This document shows, piece after piece, positions 22,497 through 36,061 of a stretch of 64,000 nucleotides of DNA. Both the position numbers and the translations under genes were made by a program. This DNA is from Anaeramoeba flamelloides (Eukaryota > Metamonada > Anaeramoebidae), in NCBI GenBank assembly GCA_027625915.1, contig JANTQA010000036.1, positions 11,305,001 to 11,369,000 on the forward strand. The letters run 5' to 3'. A model generated the notes under the pieces. It was not told the DNA's origin, made no database searches, and saw nothing but the letters and a program-made list of their open reading frames with translations. Numbering within the stretch: position 1 is the stretch's first letter; each line of letters opens with the position of its first letter.

Positions 22497-24883
22497 ATGA
22501 CACAATTAAAAATCTAAATCACTTTAGGGGATTTTGTGCCAAAATTGAAATACCCTCAAAATATCATTTTACACCAAATGATTTAAGAAATAATAATTTT
22601 AAAAAATTAAGGACTTTACTTTCACTTTTACCTGTAAAAGATGAAAAAATAAATAAAGAAGAATATAAAAATCGAAATGGTTTCAAACAAATTGGCCACA
22701 ATAAAGATAACGAATTTGAACAAAACATAATCGTTAAAAAAACATTTTCTCTTGGCAATACTAAATTTTATGTTGAATTTTATGAAAAGGAAAAGGAAAA
22801 GAATAATGAAAAGGAAAATGAAAAGGACAAAGAAAAAGACAAGAAAAAGAAAAAAGAAAATCAATTAATATCTGGGATAATTTTTTTTCAAAAAAATAAA
22901 TTAATTATCAAAATTATTAATAAATTAGAAATGATTTCAAAATATGGAGAATCGATCAAAATTTATCAATTAAAAAAAAAAATTCGAAATTGTGAAATGT
23001 TAAAATTAATCATTCCAGAAGAAAAAAAAATCTTCAAATTTATTTTAAAAAATGAAAATGAGAAAGGAATATTTTTAAAAACTTTCAAAATGTTTAAATG
23101 GTATCATGAAGAATCAATTGAAAATTTTATAATTAATGGGAAAATTTTAGGAATCGATAATGAAATAGATACTATTATTTTAAGAACTTTAAATAATGAA
23201 AAGGCGAATTTTACTCTTTTAGGTTTCAAAAATAAAAAAAAAATTAAAAGGTATTCTAATAATAATGGTGATGATGACCAAAACATCACCAACAACCACA
23301 GCGGGGGTAACAACAACAAAACCAAAAATAATAACAAAAACAACAAAGGGAAACGAAATATCAAAGAAACTGAATTAGAATTTGAATTAAATTTCAAAAA
23401 AAAAAAAAAAGAAAAAAAAAAAATTAATCTTAATTACCCTTTCGAAAGAAAAAATAAATTTATTAATAAAACAAAATAACTTCAATTTGCCACTTGAATA
23501 TGAATTTTATTGGAATACCAGTTTAATTAAAATTAATTCCAATGAAAATAATAAATATCAAATTGAATTAGAAATTAATGAATTTTCCAAAAAAACAAAA
23601 TTTCATTTATTTGTAAATAATTTAAATGAAAAAAAGCTCTTAATAAAAATCATTGAATCATTCTTAAATAAATTTAAAACCAAGTCGGTAATTTATAACA
23701 AAGGAGAAAGAATTATTTATAATAATAATAAAAATTTAAAAATAAATTTGAATTTAAAAAATAGTATCAAAGTATGCTTCTTTGATAAAAATGGATTGCC
23801 TTTATTAATACAAAGGCAGCCCTTCTGTAAAATCCCTAATAAAAGGCAATGGCCCGCACAATTAAAATGGACAAAATTCCAGGATGTCATTAAAAAAAGA
23901 ATCAATCGGTGCATTTCGATTGGTAATTGTTCTTTTGATATCTTTTTATTGGAAAAAAATTCCAATGAAGAATGTGAATTTAATCAATGTCGAATTGAAA
24001 TTTCCTTAACTGGCGCCAAAATATTAAAAAACAATGAGCAAATAATAATAATTAAATATGAAAAAAATCAACAAATATTATTACATCCATTACTGCATTC
24101 CATTTTTTCCATTAATTTAATTCATATGGATAATATGGATACTCTGAAAAACAAAAGCAATCGGAAAAATGGCTATAAAAGACTGGAAAGGCATAAAAAA
24201 ATAAAAAGGCAATTAGTATTATTGGCAGAAAATTCTGAGGAACGGGATGTTATTGCAAATCTATTTATCTTATATAATAGGATGTATTTATTAAATCTCA
24301 AAGATCCTACAAAGTTAAATTTCCTTTCTCAAATTAAAATTAATTGTATTGACAATCAAATAATCAAACAGTTCAAAGATATCAATTATTCCATAGACAA
24401 ATTAATTAATTTAATTCCAAATACTTTTAAATCTAGTCAATATGAAATAAATCCAGAATTAAAGAAGAGCAATGATCACACAAATGATGAATTAGATGAT
24501 CAAGAATTAATTTTTGATTTGATGCAATTAAACAATTATGAAAAGACCAAATATAAAGTGTCAATTTATAATTCTTTTAAATACCATTGTGGCTATATTA
24601 ATATAATTTTAAAAAAACACTATTTTAAAATTAATTTTTTTAATAAAATCATTTATCGAAAATATAATTTATATTCGAAATTATTTTTCAATGGCTTGAA
24701 TGATTTAATGATTAAATTTAATATTGATGAATGGAATTTTATATATCTAGGATTTAAAACAATTAAAGAAAGACAAGGATTTTATTTAGATTTTGAAAAT
24801 AAACGTAAAAAAAATTTATATAGGAATAATAATATTGATGACGGTAATGAAAATAATAATAATATTAATATTAATAAGGACAG

Positions 24884-24935
<52 letters not shown>

Positions 24936-27900
24936 ATTTTTAATTTGGAATCTTATTCTATTGAATGCATCTGTTTAAATAATTCTATTGAAATGGAATG
25001 TGATTTAATTATTCAATCACATTGTTTTATATTAAAATCACAAAAGAATACTGTTATTTTCCCCTTTTCTACCTTGATTTTAATTTCTATTGAAAAATGT
25101 CAAAAAAAACAAATAATTATAAATTTTATACTAAATTCTAAATTATTAATCTTAAATTTCCAAAATGAAAAAATAACTAAATTTATTTATCAATTTTTTA
25201 AAAATAAACAATTAAAATTTTTACAAAATAAATATGGTAAAAAACTAATAAATTCAAATAAACTTGGAATTTTAAACAATAATTTTAACAACAATGACAA
25301 TGATGATGATAATGACAATTTATTAAATTCTAATGACAATTTGTTAAACTATTATCGATCGTTAAAAATACCAATATTAAAACAAGTCGAATTAAATGAT
25401 GAAAATTCAATTGAGGAGAATTTAAATAATAATTATCAAATTAAAATTAGTGAAACCTTTGCAATATTAATTTTCAATAATCAAAAATATTTTAATAGTT
25501 GTAAACTAACTTTATTTTCGGATAGTATAATTCAATTAAAGTATAAATTAGAAAATAATTTAAAACAAGTGAAACGATTCTCTTTGGATGGTTCGGAATT
25601 AATTCGCAATCGAACAAGAAAAAATGTCGTAAAAATTCAATTTTTTAATGGCAAGCATTTATTGGCAATTTTTGATACAGATTCCTTTGCAGATAGATTC
25701 CATAAATTATATAATCAATTCAAATCTAATGAAAAAAATATTAACTATAAAAGGCTCGGTATTTATCCAATATATTATACCCAAATAAGTAATGGTAATA
25801 ATGATGGTAATATTGGTGATGAAGATGGCGATGACGATATGGGTGGTAATAATTCTATTAATAATAAAGATAGGGAAAGGGGAAAAATGAAAGCAATATT
25901 GTTTTTAGGTGTTAATGTGGTGTTAATACGCTGTAAAATCCATAATAATAATAACAATAAAAATTCAAATGAAGAAAATATTACTGAACCAATCCAAAAT
26001 TTAAAATTATTTTTCAATAAAAATAATAAGAAAATAATAAAAATAAAACTATCCAACAATAGAAAGTTTTTAATTAAATTTTTGGATGAAAAGGATAAAG
26101 TTTCCTTTATTTATAGATATAAATCTTTTCAAAATAAACTTTATTTTTTTGAATTAGAAAGAGAATTTCCAAAAGATTTTTCTGTTTTACAATTATTAAA
26201 TAATGAAAATAATAACTTGAGCCTTAATAATGTCAGTAATGAAATTCAAAAAATTATCAAAATAAATGAAAATTCAATAATTATTTATACCGTCAATGAT
26301 AACGATAACAAAAATGATAATAATAATAAATTGAATAAAAATCAGAATGACATAAGAAAAGAAAAAATGGAGATCTTTTATCATTCGATCCAAATTATTG
26401 AAAACTTTAATGAAAACTTAAAAATAATTTTATTAGAATTAATAGACGGAACTAGCTTTGTATTGAAATTTGAAAATCAAGAGCAAGCACAACAATTTTT
26501 GAAAATTTGTCAAGCGTGCCATAACCATAGAGTGAAGATTTCAAATATTCGTTCAAGATTAATGACTAGACCAAATATCCAAAAAAATGAATTTGAGCAA
26601 TTGATTGCTGCAGTTGACCAAAATACTTGGTTTAGTTGCTATATATTAAAGAAGAAAAATAAAAGCGATGGTTATGAAAAACAAGAAAAAATCATCTTAG
26701 CGCTTGGAATTGAAATTGTTTTGTTTGCAACAAAAAATGAAAAGATTATTTCCAATTATCAACAAACTGAAATTGAAAATTTTAAAAATCAAGAAAAATT
26801 ATTGAAATTAAAATTTTTAAATAGATTAAATGAAAAAAATTTGATAATTCAATTTAAAAATATTATGTTATTAAAAAAATTTTACCAATTATTTTTTGAT
26901 AGAAAAAAATTATTATTAAAAATTCAAAATGGAATCAACCCATTATTTGAAAAAGAAATTTTAATGAACTTGGATGTTAATAAATTAACTAGCAGTGAAG
27001 AAGATAATGAAATTGAATTATCTGAAGAGTTAAATGAGAATGACAATGATGAAATTGCAATTAAAATCCAAAGTGAAAGTCATAGTGGCAGTAAGAGTGG
27101 AAGTGGAAGTAAGGGTAAGAATGAAAGTGGTATTGGTAGTAAGAGTGGAAGTGACATTAAAAGTAAAAGTGAAAGTGAAAGTGAAAGCGAAAGTGAAAGT
27201 GAAAAAAAAAAGGATAAGGGTGAAAAAACAGAAAAGGAAATTCAAAAGGAAATTGAAAATATAAAAGATAATAATATTCAAAATATTCAAGAAAATGAAA
27301 ATGAAAATGAAAATGAATATAATATTTCTATTTGTTTAAAAAATCAAACAATAAAATACAAAGGTACCCTTTATTTAAAATTAAATTATTTTAAATTGTT
27401 TATTGAATCAGATGATATAATTGATGAGATTTTGATATCTTCAAATTTAAAGATCTTAATTCATCCAAACAAAAAAAACTTTTTGAAAATACAAAATAAT
27501 CGACCGAATAAACCACATGTTTTTTATTTTTTATTTGAATCAAATGAAAGATGTAAAAAGTGTTTTGATTTAATTTCTATATTTTTAAATGAAAATTTTC
27601 CTAGCTTTCACATTATTACTTATGATCCAAAAATTAAAGAAAAAAATAAAAGTATTCTGAAATTTGAAAATGAATCAATGAAGATATTAACTAAGAAAAA
27701 GAAAGATTTAATATTGCCATTGTCTAATATAAAAATTACACCAAAAAAGAATTCCCAATCAATTGTTAAAATATCTACAACTGATCTATACTTTTCAATA
27801 AAATTTAATACAGTTTTAGATAAAGAAAAGATGATCAAAATATTTAATGAATCTCTGAAGAAATTAAATCTAAAGGGAAAGAAAGGTACAAAGGGGGGAG

Positions 27901-28319
27901 AAATGGAAAGGGGAAATTCAAGTGTAAATGAAAGCAAAAGAGTGGAAGGGGGAGAAAGTGTAAATGATAAGGAAAGCGAAAGGGGGGGGATAAAAAAAAC
28001 TTCAAGTCCATCATCGAATAAAAAACCTTCAATAAAATCATCACAACAAAAAAAATTTCAAGTCAAAATTAAACAAAGTTCTGATAATAGAATTGAGTGT
28101 CCTAAAATGGCGTATATTAGCCCGAAACCAAACATTTTGATTTTTTCTTTTAAAAATCAGCCAAAACTTGAATTCAATTATAAAAAAATCAAAATAACAC
28201 AAAATCAAAAAAAATTAAAATATGCCAAATTAAATTTGGATAATTCTATAAAATTCATTTTGGAATTTAAAAATGCTGATAATTGTAAACATTTTAAAGA
28301 ATTTGATTTACAAAATTAA
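22497..28319 (+). CDS. Giant tandem PH-like-domain protein
   Basis: A long, Asn/Lys-rich protein of roughly 1,900 residues. The main frame (open to 28319) holds about 1,610 codons from 23487, where the first codon is TTG, so the true start is upstream. Coding sense continues upstream in another frame (22436-23479), and the two meet at a long A-run near 23396-23420. A second A-run near 22505 would connect to the ATG at 22497. Both look like homopolymer slips or sequencing errors. The protein repeats a motif: a hydrophobic strand, a polar turn, FxxxF-type strand, then a helix (for example VVKIQFFNGKHLLAIF followed by SFADRFHKLYNQF). In main-frame numbering I see it near 22-64, 541-571, 715-745, 848-878, 977-1010, 1104-1136, 1331-1364, 1425-1456 and 1576-1606, which resembles the end of a PH fold each time. 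Linkers include a run of Asp (about 467-483) and a Ser/Glu/Lys stretch (about 1194-1245). No catalytic motif, signal or membrane segment is seen. The function is unknown; a lineage-specific scaffold is my guess. Confidence 0.7.
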
Positions 28320-31300
28320 ATATTATTAAAAAAATGTTTTATTTTAATTTAAAATTAACCATTGTTTAATTGAGTAAAAAAAAAAAAAAAAAAAAAAATC
28401 GCATAAAAACAAATCTAAATATTAATGAACATTTTTTTTTTTTATTTATTAATCGTCAATTAAAGAGAAAAAAAATAAATTCTCTTAAAATTATATTATC
28501 AATTAATTTATTTATATATAACATATATATATTTTTTCTTTTTTTTTTCAATCAAAATAATCAATTAAAAATAAAAATCAATTAATAATTTTCCACAATA
28601 TTTTTACTTCAGTACAATTTTATATTAGTTGATCTTATGCGGGAAATTTGGAAATGTTTCTTTTTTTTTTCAGTTTGAATAAAAATGGGAGTGATATGTT
28701 TCAACATCTAATCTAAAATTGTAATGCATGTTTTGAAATTTATAGTTTTTTTTTTATTATTATTAATATTATTAATTCTTCAAATTTTTAAATAATAAAA
28801 AAATATAGAATATTTTATAGTTACTACAGATATATAAAATTGTTTTGATTCTACACAAGATTCATTAATATACCAATATATTAAAAAATTTATAAAAAAT
28901 GAAATATTCAAAAATTTGCTCTTAGGATAGTAAAATAAAAAAGGAATTGTTTATCAAGGAGAACACATATAACCATTTCTATTCAGTATATATAAACTAG
29001 ATTCCAAAATTTTGGACACAGTTTAAACAGTTGAAAGAACATCATTACTGCACTTTACATTTAATTTGGAAAGAATTTTGATTTAATAAACTTTTTCATT
29101 TTTTGTATTTTTTATTTGGTTTTCATCTCCTTTTTTTCCAGTTATGTAATCTGTTTCCTTAGATCTGAATTTTTTTTTTCAATGGTTGATAGAAGGTTAG
29201 TGTTGAGTTTGTTAAATTGGAAAATAACATACAATTGGTAGATGGTATCTTAACATTTGATCGATCAACAATTGTTGGTTAAATTTCAACAAATTTACTA
29301 ATCCATTTTTTGTTCAGCTTGTTTCATTATTTTGGACAACACACCTGTTTTTATTTTTGAGTTTTATATTTTTTTCTTTTATTTGGATTAAAATGATTAC
29401 TTATTAAAACATTAATACTTGGTAACTTAAATATTGTTTTATATTAGGTTTGGAAAAATACAATAAATTGGGGTTTTTTTTGCCTATTTTTGATTTTGGG
29501 TATGTACAAATTTTTGGAATGGGGTTTATATATATCTCATTTTCAGTTAGAAAAATTAAAATCGAGCATTGTTCAAGTTCACGGTATATTGGTGGTATTA
29601 TTCTAATTATAAAGTACCTTTAATCCCAGTAGAAATTATTTTTTTGAGTGATATTTGAAATAATAATAATTTTTATGATAAACGTACCTAATAAAAATAA
29701 ACGAAAAAGATCAAAAAAGAATGAAAACATATTTTTTTATTTTTTTATTTATGAATTGTCTCTGAACTAAAAAAATTAACTTGCAATAATTTCGTAAAAA
29801 TAAATAGATAATTCTTTGGAATCTCTTAATTAAAGGTTTCAATAAAATAGTTTCTATTCACTCGTAAAAATAACTTCTTTCAAAGATCTCATTTTAGGTC
29901 AGCTTTGTTATGGTCTAAAATAAAAATCTTTTTTTACAAAGTTTGATTTTTCAAAGAATAGATGAATATATCAATTAAAGAATTACAATTATTTTTCCAA
30001 ATTTCTATTAGTTTGTGTCACGATTAATTTATTTATATGGTGATACAATTGATGCTAAAAGATTGAAAATGCATGGGAAATAATATAAATTGATAGAAAT
30101 ATTTGTACTTGATTTTAGTATAATAAAAATTGTTTCTAAATTTTTGAACTCTTGTAAAATGAGAATATAATGTGTTGACTAGGGAATAATTTTTTTTTTT
30201 TTAGATCTAGAATGAAAGATTTTTTAACCCATATAATTTAATAAAATCTACTAGTTTGGAAGTTAATCAATATCTAAAAAATATAAAATAAAAAAATTGT
30301 AAACTAAAGTCATTTTCCTTCACAATATTAAGATTATCTAGTTTTTGTTATATTTTTTCTATTTTTGTATAAAAATCTCTAGATGATTTTTTTTCTTGGA
30401 AAATTCAAGATAATTTAACGGTGTTTTTTTAATTTACAGAATTATTAAGAAAATGAAAAAAAAAATATCTTTTTATATCTTCCAGAAATACCCCTAACAT
30501 TAAAAAAGAATCAAATTGGAAAACTTCTAAAATAATTTAAAAATCCAGAAATTTTACAAATTTTTATTTAAAATTAATCTGAGCGGAGGGGGGGGTATTA
30601 ACACAACCAAAAAATAAATCATATAAAGAAAAACTTTATAGTAATAAAATTAAATATTACTATATTTTTTTTTATTTATTGATTGGAAATAAGATTTCCT
30701 TAAGATTTTCATTTAAAATAAAAAGTTTTTAATTTTATTAATAAAAAGATAACCAAAGAAAAGTTAATTGTATATTTTTTACTCTGAAATTATTTAGACT
30801 TTGAAAATAAGGGTAAAATCTGGATATTGGAATTATATAAAAATTATTATTCTACAAATTGAAGAATTAATAATAGTATTTAAATTTCTGATTCATTAAG
30901 AATCAAGATCCAATACCAGTATAAGCCCTGGTTGGATAATAAAAATATGTTTGAATGTGTTAAATAATGTTTAAATAATAATTTAAGAATTTGGGAAGTG
31001 ACGCCAAGTGTCACCATTTGCCTTGATTTATTTAATTTAAAATAATTGGGTGAATTTTCAGGGATCAAACTACATTATTCATTTAAATTCTGTAAAACTA
31101 GACACTATGCAATAACAAATTTCTCTCTTCAACTATTATTAAATATTAGTTATAAAACATAAATTTAATATTATTAAGTGTTTCAATGGATTTTTTTTTT
31201 TTTACAATTAATAAGTGTAGAGTTAAATATTAAATTTAATATCTGTGATTTTTTACATTAGGATAGTTCCCAACAAATCTCAGGAAATTTTTTGAATTAA

Positions 31301-34024
31301 ATCTATAAATTATGCTTCTGGTGAATAAGAAGTATATATTTTTTTTTATTTTTTGGTGAATTCGAAATTTTTTTAAAAAAAGACAGTTCACTGCGAAACT
31401 CTAATTCATTTTATTTTGAAACCATGATTCCATTTTTGAATATAAAATACTCTTAATAGGGGTAAATATGAGATAATTTATTAAGGATACTAGTAAATTA
31501 AAATTTTAGTACTCTGTTCTCCTTTACAAATATGCAAAATAAAAAATTAATTTTTTAATAAGAAATTAAAATAATTCATTGTGGTAAAATTTTTGAGTTA
31601 TCAAAACAAAGTAAAATACATTGGTAAATTTCTTGGATTTGATTAAAAAAATTTATGAATGAATTTTTAGGCACTTTCAAATAATTTTATTAATGTTTAT
31701 CTATTAAAGTATTGTAATTTTAGCCTAATATCAAACAGTCTAAATATTTTTTCAACCAAATAAAAAATATTATTTCATCAAAAAAGACTAAATAACAACA
31801 AATAAAAAAAAATTAAAAAAATAATTTAAATATTACAACAATAAATTTGTTCAAAATATCATCTTGGTTTGGTAGTATTATTATTATTTTAACATGTTTA
31901 TAGATAATCCGTATTAATTTAAATTTGTAATGAAAAAATCCAAATTAAAGGATATTTTTGGTAAAATAATTTCTATTAAAGTTATGTCCCTCAAATACAA
32001 ATTTTTGTGATTCTATTTTTTAGAAATTTTTGTTTTATCAAAATTTGGTTGAAAGTTTGTGTTTTACAATTGGTTCTGATCCTATTTAAAAAAAATGAAA
32101 TTTTTATTAAGAAGTGTAATATTTTGGATACAATAAAAAGTATTTTATTTTTAGGCTAAATATATAATTTCAATTTTTTCGAAATTAAGTATGTTTTGTG
32201 TACTTGGTTATTTCAAAAATAATGATTTTACTTTTCAAACTCTATTATAGTATATCCCTCCAGATAAATAATATGATTTCTTTATGGTTGAAAGAAAATT
32301 TTTTTTGGAAGAATTTGATAATAAAACAGTTTTCACTCAAAGGGGGGCAGTTATAAGATGTGAATTACTGTGTTTAAAGAGTTTGAATGGGTATTAGAAA
32401 GAAAAATTATTTTTTGGAAATTTTCAAAATTGAAATCACGTTTGGCACATTTTCTTATTTTGTTAATTTTTTTTTACATCTAATTCATTTGCAAAAAATT
32501 TTTTTTATTGCAATACCGATAGTCACTTGGTAAAAATCTATGATCCGAAGATTGTTGATAAAGTAAAAATAATTGTAGAGAAATTATTTTGATTTCTATT
32601 GGTAATTTAGTTGGATCTTCGTTAGTAGATCAAAATGAACATTGTTATTTTTCAGAATGTATCCAGAAGAATTTGAGTTTTTCTATTTTTAAGAAAAAAT
32701 ATACATTGATAAGATTTATTAGTTTCATTTCTGGTGGGTATCGACTTTTGTTGGGTGTTTACTATATTCCGTTATTCTTATTTGATCTTCAATGGTTATT
32801 TATAAAAAATATTTGATATTTGGAAAAAATGTTGGGCCACTTTGACTGAAAAAAATTTTGGTCTAGATTTAGGCTTTTTTCAAAATGAGGAAAAATTGAA
32901 ATAAACCTATAAAAAACAATTTCATTTTGTCAAAATTATAATCTTTCAAGTTAGTCACTGTCTTATTATTTTAATCAGATTTTGACTTTTCTTTTGAAAA
33001 CTTCAAGATTCAGAAAATTTTATTTGAATTTGTTATTAAATTATATAAGACCATTTTTATGTCTGTCATTCCCTTAATTTCTCAAAAAGTTAAATAATTG
33101 TTAAAATAATGTTTTTATACCTTACAAATGTGTAATTTTATTCTTTCAATAGATCGTCATATTTTTATTATCAAACAATATTTTTTTCTTTCATTTTTGA
33201 ACTAAAATGATATTTTTGTAAATTTTTTCATAGGAAACAAACCATATAATTTAGAATAGATTCTAAATATTACAATTTTCTTTATTTGTTGATGAAATTA
33301 GTATTTCTCTATAATATGGTTCATTGAAATTTATTATTGGTATAAATTTCAGAGAATTATTAAATTTTTTTTACTATTATTTTCCAATGAAGAAAAGAAA
33401 ATTTTTATTTCAAGTTCACAAATGAATATTACTTCGACAATCAAATTACCAGAGTTAAAAATTTTGTCTAAGAGTTAACTAAGGAAGAATAGTTTGTTGC
33501 CTGAAAATATCATTTCTCAAAGATGTTGTTGTCAAGATCTTTATATTTTATTTCAACTTTAAAACAAGGAAAATATTTGGGAATTTGAACCAAAAATTTT
33601 CATTTTTAATAAGAAAAAAATAGTATAATTTCAAATAGTCATTTCATTGTAGTATTCAAAGTTTATCCAAAAAAAAGGATAAAAAGGGTATAGCAAACAA
33701 ATAGAGATCACACAAATTTCAATAGATTTCTTTGATAACTCTATTTGAAAAAGAAAAAAAGGTAATGAAATGAAAATATAAGCCCATTTAGTTTTCAAAA
33801 TTGAGGGAAATTCTTTAATAACAATAATACTTGTCACAAAAAAACATTTTAAACAAAAAAAATAGATGGTTAGCTGATCTAATTGACAATTTTCATTTTA
33901 AATTCTTAAATTGTAGCTTTGATTATTTTTTATTTTTTGTTTTTTGTTCTTTTCTGAAAAAAAAAAAAAAAAAAAAAACCAACAAAATTTAGATTACCAC
34001 AAGCTGATTAGTGATTCTTCAAAT
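28320..34024. other. Gene-free stretch with faint repeats
   Basis: No coding sequence is supported between the PH-like protein and RCE1. It contains the 3' flank of the former, an isolated G-run (about 30584-30595), a decayed long-form family C element (33620-33810) and a long A-run (33958-33978) just before RCE1. Open frames at 28370, 30880, 32589 and 33631 look like chance. Confidence 0.55.
33620..33810. repeat. Family C MITE, long form, decayed
   Basis: Shares ATAGAGATCACACAAATTTC, TTTCTTTGATAACTCTATTT and AATGAAATGAAAAT in the same order as 2163-2419. The ends are not clearly preserved. Confidence 0.45.
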
Positions 34025-34882
34025 ATGAAAATAGAGGTAACAAAATTACAAGCAATTGTCCATGGAATTTGTCTTCCATTGGGCTTTGTCTTTTCACTTT
34101 ACATTTGGACAAAGCGTATTTCGAAATTCTTTAAGCTCCCATCGCGCTCTGCATCAATCACGGAAAAGAATACTGTCATCAAGAGGATAATTAGTTGTGT
34201 GTTGTTTACTACTCTTTCGATCTTGTCTTTGTTTTTGTATCCAATAACAACGGAAGACTATTCAACTGCGAGATCTGTTCAATTTTTCAGACTCATTGGC
34301 TTCCGTTTGCAAGGGATCCTTCCTTCAATATTTTTGCCATTAATTGTCACCATCTTCCTGTTCCTGGGGCCATTGATTATGATGGTTTATGATCATAGGG
34401 AAACAAAGCAGTATTGGTATGAGATGACAAACATTATCAAATTAAGAAACTTTGTCTTTGCGCCAATTTCAGAAGAAATTGTCTTTAGAAGCGTCCTTGT
34501 GCCATTGTTGATCCATTCAGGCTTCAAGCCATCACATGTGATCATCTTCTCACCATTTTTATTTGGCCTAGCTCATGTGCACCATTCCATTCGCGATTAT
34601 CTTCATGGAACAGGCCTAATAGAATGCATCGTCGCGATGGTCTTTAAAACTGCCTATACCTCGATTTTTGGGATTTATTCTTCTTTCTTGTTTTATCGCA
34701 CAGGAAATGTGTTGTCTTGCATAATCCCTCACTCGTTTTGTAATTTTGTTGGCTTTCCTGATTTCGGAGCAATGCCTACACACAAGCACAGTACAAAGAT
34801 CATAAGTGCTTTGTTCATTGGAATCGTTCTTTTTATTGTTTTATTAAAGCCGATGACAAGCCCAATTCTTTATTCAATTTAA
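34025..34882 (+). CDS. RCE1: CAAX prenyl protease 2 (RCE1 family)
   Basis: Integral ER-membrane protease that removes the -AAX tripeptide from farnesylated or geranylgeranylated proteins such as Ras-type GTPases. I choose Met at 34025 (MKIEVTKLQAIVHGICLPLG), giving 285 residues; the frame extends 27 codons upstream to an ATG at 33944, but that piece is mostly an A-run and reads as poly-Lys. The hallmark motifs of the Rce1/CPBP superfamily are in order: EEIVFR (the glutamate pair plus Arg), FLFGLAHVHH (FxxxAHxHH), and HSFCNF (HxxxN). About seven or eight hydrophobic segments span the rest. Length and motif spacing fit eukaryotic RCE1. There is no intron. GC content is visibly higher than the flanks. 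The smaller plus-strand frame at 34195 is a shadow. Confidence 0.95.
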   Translation: MKIEVTKLQAIVHGICLPLGFVFSLYIWTKRISKFFKLPSRSASITEKNTVIKRIISCVLFTTLSILSLFLYPITTEDYSTARSVQFFRLIGFRLQGILPSIFLPLIVTIFLFLGPLIMMVYDHRETKQYWYEMTNIIKLRNFVFAPISEEIVFRSVLVPLLIHSGFKPSHVIIFSPFLFGLAHVHHSIRDYLHGTGLIECIVAMVFKTAYTSIFGIYSSFLFYRTGNVLSCIIPHSFCNFVGFPDFGAMPTHKHSTKIISALFIGIVLFIVLLKPMTSPILYSI

Positions 34883-36061
34883 GTGCCTTATTTTCTTATT
34901 TCAGTTCTCTTTTGTTTCATTATGCTCAATTTTTTTCCCTTTTAATAATTTAAGTATTCGATAAGTACTTTTTTTTTTTTCATTTCAATTCGAAAGTCAT
35001 TTGGCTTAACACAAAGGTTTTTATTTAAAGCCTTTTTTTTTGGACAATCCAAAGGGATTTAAAAATGAATTATATTTTGGAATGAAATGCTAATAAAAGT
35101 ACACTTGAAATCTAATTTCGCGGTTTTGTTTGATTATTTTACAAACATTTATTTTTTTTTTTTATGAATTCTTTTTTCTATTAAACGGATCTTATCCAGA
35201 AATTTACAACAACAAAATTGAAATAATTTAAAATAATCTCAAACCTTTTTTAATAAAAAATATCAAGTCAAGTAATAACAAAAAAATTTGAAATACTGGA
35301 TTGAATTAAGCAATATGTCCCTACGACCCAAAAAATACTAAAAATGGAAAACTGATCAAATACTTTCCATTAATACAATTAAAAAAACAAAATGATAAAA
35401 TAAAAATAAATAAAGTTTCAATTTAGCTTTTTCTTGAAAACATTTTTTGCCAAAATCATTGAATTCAAACTTGAAATTATGTATATTTTTAGATTCACTA
35501 TCTTGTTTTAACTCATTTACTAAAACAAATTCTAAATTATGGGAATTTTCTTTTCACAAAAGGCACTAATTTGGTCCTCAAATGTTTTTTTTTAGTTTTA
35601 AATGGTAAAATAAAAAAAAAGTTCAACTAAAAGGATAAACTTTCTGGAAAAGCATTCTAATTTAATATATTAACTTATTCTTTGATTTCAAACTTTTCTC
35701 AACCACAATTTTTCAAAAAAAATAAAAAAGTGCACACTAATTCCAAAAAATATTTTCGATATTAAAAAGTTTTGAGTGTTTTTATTCTAAAAAAATTTAT
35801 CCCAGTGGTTAATTGAATTAAGCTATAAAGCTAGATTTCGAAAAATATTAATCAGAAAAAAATAGTGCTTAATTTTATTAAGGATATATTTTAAATAAAT
35901 AAACTAAAATAATAATTAAATTTGATAAAAATCATAACATTTGGGAAAAGGTTAATAGATTAAAGTAACTTGGAGTAAAATTGTTTTATAAGCAATTTAG
36001 AAAACTCTTCTTTGGGATTTGTTAAATCTATTAATAAAAAAATACTCTTTTTTTTTTTTTT

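Noticed and set aside
32589-32816. 75-codon hydrophobic frame in the gene desert
   Set aside because: No ATG context, splice partner or domain; hydrophobicity follows from T-rich sequence.
34195-34392. 65-codon plus-strand frame inside RCE1
   Set aside because: Shadow of the RCE1 frame, which carries all family motifs.
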